From NCBI GenBank assembly GCA_903875045.1, contig CAIQUS010000241.1:1-49320 (forward strand): a stretch of DNA of 49,320 nucleotides. Direction: 5' to 3'. Numbering within the stretch: position 1 is the first letter of the stretch; every line of letters starts with the position of its first letter. This document shows, one piece after another, positions 46,398 to 49,320 of this stretch. A model generated the notes under the pieces. It was not told the origin of the DNA and ran no database searches. It saw nothing but the letters and a program-made list of their open reading frames with translations. The DNA is from an uncultured Bacteroidales bacterium. Its GTDB lineage: Bacteria; Bacteroidota; Bacteroidia; Bacteroidales; FEN-979. Made by a program: the position numbers and the translations under genes.

Positions 46398-46760
46398 ATG
46401 TATTCACCAAATTTCAAATCAAACAAAATGATAACAGACCGTGAAAAGAAGGCGCTGTCTATTGCTAAACGCGCTTACCAGCACTTCACACATGATGCGT
46501 TGGAGATTGCCAGGAAAATCATTGCCCTGGAACGTGAAATGGCAGAAGATCAGGAAAAAAGTGTAACGATTCCTGTGACAATGCAACCAGAAACAACCGC
46601 AATGAACAATGTTTCCAGTATTGTACCGATAACTGCTGACATTCAATCCAAGCCCCCGACACCGGTAAGCAGTATCAGGTTTGCCGGGTCATTAAATTAT
46701 CCCAGGATGCAAGAAAATGAACAGCCTGCAAAGAGAGATTACGAAGAAGTGCCCTATTAA
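46398..46760 (+). CDS. Hypothetical small protein
   Basis: The open frame has 120 codons; the ATG at 46428 (MITDREKKALSIAKRAYQHF) is a likelier start than 46398 because the preceding ten residues look non-coding. The N-terminal half is a charged helix (ALEIARKIIALEREMAEDQE), the C-terminal half is proline- and serine-rich and probably disordered. I recognise no family. It stands on the opposite strand to its left neighbour with a 108-bp divergent gap. Composition argues for real coding but this is uncertain. Confidence 0.4.
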   Translation: MYSPNFKSNKMITDREKKALSIAKRAYQHFTHDALEIARKIIALEREMAEDQEKSVTIPVTMQPETTAMNNVSSIVPITADIQSKPPTPVSSIRFAGSLNYPRMQENEQPAKRDYEEVPY

Positions 46761-46790
46761 CCCAAGTATTCACATTTAAAAAATGACAAC

Positions 46791-47156
46791 ATGTCACAGG
46801 GAATAATTAAATCTGTAACACCGCAGATGGTAGGAGGTATACATAAGTCATGGATAAATAAATTTAATGGAAACCGGAACTATGAGGAGGTGAAGATGAA
46901 ATCAATTATGTTGGGTGGATTGTCTGCCCAGTATTTCCAACGGGTGTTTTACAGACTGATGAAGGCTTCATATTATCTGGTAAAGGGTTCTCAGGTGGAT
47001 TCGTTCCGCTTTGGGAACCTTTTTTTAATTTCTCAAAAAAAAAATACCATATCTGCCACAATGACAACTTACTCTGGTTGTAGGCGTATTTGTAGGCACA
47101 TACCTAAAAAAAAGGCTTTCCGTTTTTGGAAAGCCTTGATTCTGTATGAGCGGTAA
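46791..47156 (+). CDS. Doubtful ORF running into a terminator and tRNA remnant
   Basis: The frame opens 30 bp after the previous ORF with MSQGIIKSVTPQMVGGIHKS. The first 80 codons might be coding, but the last 20 (KKKAFRFWKALILYER) are translated from the terminator stem and the tRNA 3' end on the other strand. Either it is a truncated relic or a chance ORF. No family recognised. Confidence 0.2.
   Translation: MSQGIIKSVTPQMVGGIHKSWINKFNGNRNYEEVKMKSIMLGGLSAQYFQRVFYRLMKASYYLVKGSQVDSFRFGNLFLISQKKNTISATMTTYSGCRRICRHIPKKKAFRFWKALILYER
47105..47137 (-). terminator. Terminator downstream of the tRNA-Gly remnant
   Basis: Read on the minus strand, AAGGCTTTCC and GGAAAGCCTT form a perfect 10-bp stem (47137-47128 and 47121-47112) with a 6-nt loop, followed by a T-run (47111 to 47105). 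It lies 11 nt after the tRNA 3' end, the normal place for a tRNA gene terminator. Confidence 0.85.
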
Positions 47157-47190
47157 ATGGGATTCGGACCCACGACCCTCAGCTTGGGAA
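47149..47190 (-). tRNA. 3' half of tRNA-Gly(CCC), remnant
   Basis: On the minus strand the 42 nt begin with an anticodon loop TTCCCAA (anticodon CCC), then the 3' anticodon stem GCTGA, variable loop, a T-arm GTGGG-TCCGAAT-CCCAT and the acceptor strand ending TTACCGCT; CCA is not encoded. The expected 5' half (GCGGTAA, D-arm, TCAGC) is absent upstream, and the T-loop has TCC in place of the invariant TTC. It is therefore a non-functional fragment. Such 3' halves are left when an element integrates at a tRNA gene. Confidence 0.7.
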
Positions 47191-47544
47191 GAGGGAGACA
47201 CATCTCCTATATCATCAATGAATACTATATATTCCTGCGTTTAAATAAATATTTGCCATTCATTATGCCATGCGTTTTGACATTTTCAGGTATTTGGTAG
47301 AAACAATTTTACCAAAAAATGTCATTAACAAAGTAACAAAATATTTCAACACCACAATTATTCTTGAGTACCTATTCTATTCTGTTCTAAAATCAAGGTT
47401 GTAGGTTGTACCCTTGATAACTATTTGATATAATACATGTTAATTGTAAATAACCTACACTCATTTCACCTGGTAAAGTTGGTGACCTCAAGCGAAAATA
47501 AATAAAAATGCAGCCATAGTCGCTTCTGAAGTGACATTTCCACT
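47191..47544. other. Non-coding stretch right of the tRNA remnant
   Basis: This AT-rich region of about 350 bp has no credible ORF and no integrase remnant. A short inverted or direct element around ATCAAGGTTGTAGGTTGTACCCTTGAT (47391-47417) has arms ATCAAGG/CCTTGAT and could form a small hairpin. Nothing else is recognised. Confidence 0.35.
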
Positions 47545-47576
47545 GTTGCATTCCGACCTTCAATCCATTATATTTG
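47545..47576 (+). promoter_or_regulatory. Bacteroidota-type promoter
   Basis: TATATTTG at 47569-47576 matches TAnnTTTG exactly and GTTG at 47545-47548 fits the -33 TTTG with one mismatch, with a 20-bp spacer. The ATG of the T9SS-cargo gene follows 40 bp downstream, leaving a leader of about 35 nt. Confidence 0.6.
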
Positions 47577-47616
47577 CATCTTCCAAAGTATTTCTACTCG
47601 GAACAACAGCATTTTT

Positions 47617-49158
47617 ATGGCAAACCATTCTGGTTTTCGTCTGACAAAAATCAACTCTTTAATCGCAACGATCTTTGTCTTAGGATTACCTGCCTCCCCC
47701 TTTTTCCTTCAGGCCCAGAATTACCAGCAGATTTGCTCACCGCAGACAACATACTACACAGCAGCAGATAACCTGATCAGTGCATTCAGAAGAGATTCTG
47801 CTTTTGCTTCGGGGACGACATTAGAAGATACAACCTTCTATTCATACATTACCATCCAGAATGCACCCAGCGGAACCTGTTACGATACAACAGGAGGCTC
47901 TGTGTTGGGCAGACGGATATTTAAAAGACATGATGGATGGTTTTTCTTTTTTAACAATCTAAATGACACAGTTTTCATTAACACACAAGCGCTTATCGGC
48001 CAATCGTGGAAATTTTGCGACCTTCCAGGAGGCAGTTACCTGTGGGCTACAGTAGTTTCCCAGGAGCCAGGAACAGTGTTGGGCCAGCCGGAAATTTTTA
48101 AAGTAATATCCCTTCAGGCAAAGAACAGTAGTAATACCAATATTTCCAACCCATTCAATCAAAAACAAATCAGGTTAGGCAAAAACTACGGACTTGTCAC
48201 GACATACAACCTTTATCGGATGCCTGCCGACACAACTTTGCTATCACTTATTGGAAAAACCTATCTGTCGATTGGACTATCAGACATTTCATGGCAGAAA
48301 ATATATGATTATGATATAGATGACGAGTTTCATTATTCGGGTTATGTTGTTACATCATATTATGCAGGAAATTGGAAAAGCCAGTATAGAGTGTTGTCTA
48401 AAACCGTTTTTGGTAATAACGATTCTGTTCATTACCTTATGGAATTTTGCCAGCATAAGGTTTGGTTCAACCCAAATAGTACGTCGGACATACACGATAC
48501 AATCCTTTTAAGATATGATTGGAATTTGTTGAATAACGACACTTATCAATGGTCCCCAAAACTACTGCTACCCCATACGTTTAAACCTTACGGCTTTGAG
48601 GCAGGATTGTATTTCCAAACAACAAGTGGTTTCAACTCTCGGCATCAGATTGTTAATCAACATAGATATTACAAGGAAAATTATCCGGCTTGCTGGAATA
48701 TCTCACCACTAACCCATATCATCCGTTTTGAATTTGCCGAAGGAATCGGACGTTTATTGAAATTCGAACAGGCTGGTGTTTCAGGTAGTTTCGCCCTGAG
48801 TTATGATAGTTTGGTATTCTACAAAAAGGGTGCAGAAACATGGGGAGTGCCTGTCACAACTACTTGTGACATTGTAAATATTAGACCTGCCTCGAACCAC
48901 CAAACTTTTCAGGCTCACATATTCCCTAATCCTGCTGAGGGTTTATTCCTTGTTAACATAGTATTGCAGACGCCATCGGACGTTAAAATCATCCTTGTTG
49001 ACCAATTGGGCCATCAAGTTTATTCGCAGTATAAAGAGGCACTCAATACGGGGAATGAGCTCATTGAAATAGCAACAGACCGGCTTTCACCCGGAATCTA
49101 TTTTCTAACAATACTGGCAAGTCATACCCTCCTGACAAAAAAAATTGTTGTCAAATAG
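47617..49158 (+). CDS. Secreted protein of unknown function with T9SS sorting domain
   Basis: The product is 513 residues. The N-terminus has a long basic n-region and a hydrophobic core (SLIATIFVLGLPASPFFLQA), consistent with a signal peptide cut near residue 34. Residues 35-420 are beta-rich with many aromatic residues (for example DGWFFFFNNLNDTVFINT and SWQKIYDYDIDDEFHYSGYV) and match no family I know. The last 80 residues (HIFPNPAEGLFLVNI to SPGIYFLTILASHTLLTKKI) are a type A T9SS signal, so it is exported through the T9SS. A good promoter lies just upstream and no partner gene follows directly. Confidence 0.8.
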   Translation: MANHSGFRLTKINSLIATIFVLGLPASPFFLQAQNYQQICSPQTTYYTAADNLISAFRRDSAFASGTTLEDTTFYSYITIQNAPSGTCYDTTGGSVLGRRIFKRHDGWFFFFNNLNDTVFINTQALIGQSWKFCDLPGGSYLWATVVSQEPGTVLGQPEIFKVISLQAKNSSNTNISNPFNQKQIRLGKNYGLVTTYNLYRMPADTTLLSLIGKTYLSIGLSDISWQKIYDYDIDDEFHYSGYVVTSYYAGNWKSQYRVLSKTVFGNNDSVHYLMEFCQHKVWFNPNSTSDIHDTILLRYDWNLLNNDTYQWSPKLLLPHTFKPYGFEAGLYFQTTSGFNSRHQIVNQHRYYKENYPACWNISPLTHIIRFEFAEGIGRLLKFEQAGVSGSFALSYDSLVFYKKGAETWGVPVTTTCDIVNIRPASNHQTFQAHIFPNPAEGLFLVNIVLQTPSDVKIILVDQLGHQVYSQYKEALNTGNELIEIATDRLSPGIYFLTILASHTLLTKKIVVK

Positions 49159-49195
49159 AATACTCCGCTTTACGGTTGACGGCTCGTTGCACTAA

Positions 49196-49213
49196 ATCCC
49201 GCTTTGGCGGGAT
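49196..49213. other. Small hairpin after the T9SS gene
   Basis: ATCCCGC (49196-49202) and GCGGGAT (49207-49213) form a perfect 7-bp stem with a 4-nt loop. No T-run follows, so it is not a typical intrinsic terminator; it may still stabilise the mRNA end. Confidence 0.45.
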
Positions 49214-49244
49214 AGCCAATCAAAAATAGCAAATATTCGTATAA

Positions 49245-49282
49245 GACTCATGTTTAACCAATAAATTCTACAAACATGAGTC
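49245..49282. promoter_or_regulatory. Inverted repeat spanning a start codon
   Basis: GACTCATGTTT (49245-49255) and AAACATGAGTC (49272-49282) are exact reverse complements separated by 16 bp. The second arm contains the ATG (49276-49278) of the next gene. It could be an operator for an autoregulator or an mRNA hairpin that hides the start codon. Confidence 0.55.
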
Positions 49283-49320
49283 GAAAAACGATTAAAGATG
49301 AAGCCTGTGACAAGATTGCA
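49276..49320 (+). CDS. Start of an unidentified gene (runs off the window)
   Basis: ATG at 49276 opens MSRKTIKDEACDKIA, still open at the window edge. The lysine-rich start and the inverted repeat over the ATG would suit a DNA-binding or mobile-element protein, but fifteen residues cannot identify it. Confidence 0.4.
   Translation, partial: MSRKTIKDEACDKIA

Noticed and set aside
47149-47190. Functional tRNA gene
   Set aside because: The 5' acceptor strand, D-arm and 5' anticodon stem are missing and the T-loop is mutated.

Overview
The window looks like chromosome of a Bacteroidota bacterium. It carries several secreted proteins ending in type IX secretion (T9SS) sorting domains, a FISUMP-domain protein and a TonB-dependent receptor with an N-terminal carboxypeptidase-regulatory domain. 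Several genes are preceded by the Bacteroidota -7 promoter element TAnnTTTG, and purine-rich ribosome binding sites are generally absent. Order or genus cannot be resolved from this sequence alone.

Layout. (1) 1-2009: tail of an unknown gene with a strong terminator, then a NERD-nuclease/superfamily-1 helicase. (2) 2111-7028: a promoter, a frameshifted small ORF, a DUF2779 double-nuclease protein and an overlapping DnaB-like ATPase gene. The ATPase gene is split by a complete IS66 element (4407-6897) flanked by an exact 8-bp target duplication; joining the flanks restores the reading frame. (3) 33955 down to 7153 on the minus strand: about 26.8 kb of tightly packed defence-type genes. In transcription order these are a GIY-YIG nuclease protein, hsdM, remnants of DUF1016 and Abi genes, hsdS, a broken putative HNH gene, two DUF262 proteins (one with a C-terminal HNH domain), hsdR, a DUF6361 protein, a phospholipase-D-like nuclease, an SNF2-like helicase, an AddB-like nuclease, an AddA-like helicase-nuclease, and an EcsC protein whose TerB-like tail is frameshifted off. 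Most junctions are overlaps or gaps below about 100 bp. (4) 34305-44000: a TonB-dependent receptor and three T9SS-exported surface or secreted proteins, closed by a strong terminator. (5) 44131-45070: a second graveyard, with a 22-bp tandem repeat, a frameshifted HsdR N-terminus of another type I family and a 5'-truncated RadC/JAB gene. (6) 45120-49320: a FISUMP protein, small hypotheticals, the 3' half of a tRNA-Gly(CCC) with its terminator (a likely integration or recombination scar), another T9SS protein, and the start of a further gene whose start codon lies inside an inverted repeat.

How the genes may work together. HsdM, HsdS and HsdR form an apparently intact type I restriction-modification system. 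DUF262 proteins (GmrSD-like) typically attack modified DNA, so they would complement type I cleavage of unmodified DNA. The DUF6361/PLD/helicase trio resembles a restriction-like antiphage gene set described in defence-island surveys; I recall it as RL but cannot verify that here. Here it is continuous with an AddB/AddA-like pair that could process cleaved DNA ends. The most interesting candidate is this combined run, especially the five-gene DUF6361-PLD-helicase-AddB-AddA block. A second candidate is the separate NERD-helicase / DUF2779 / degenerate DnaB-like cluster, now interrupted by the IS.
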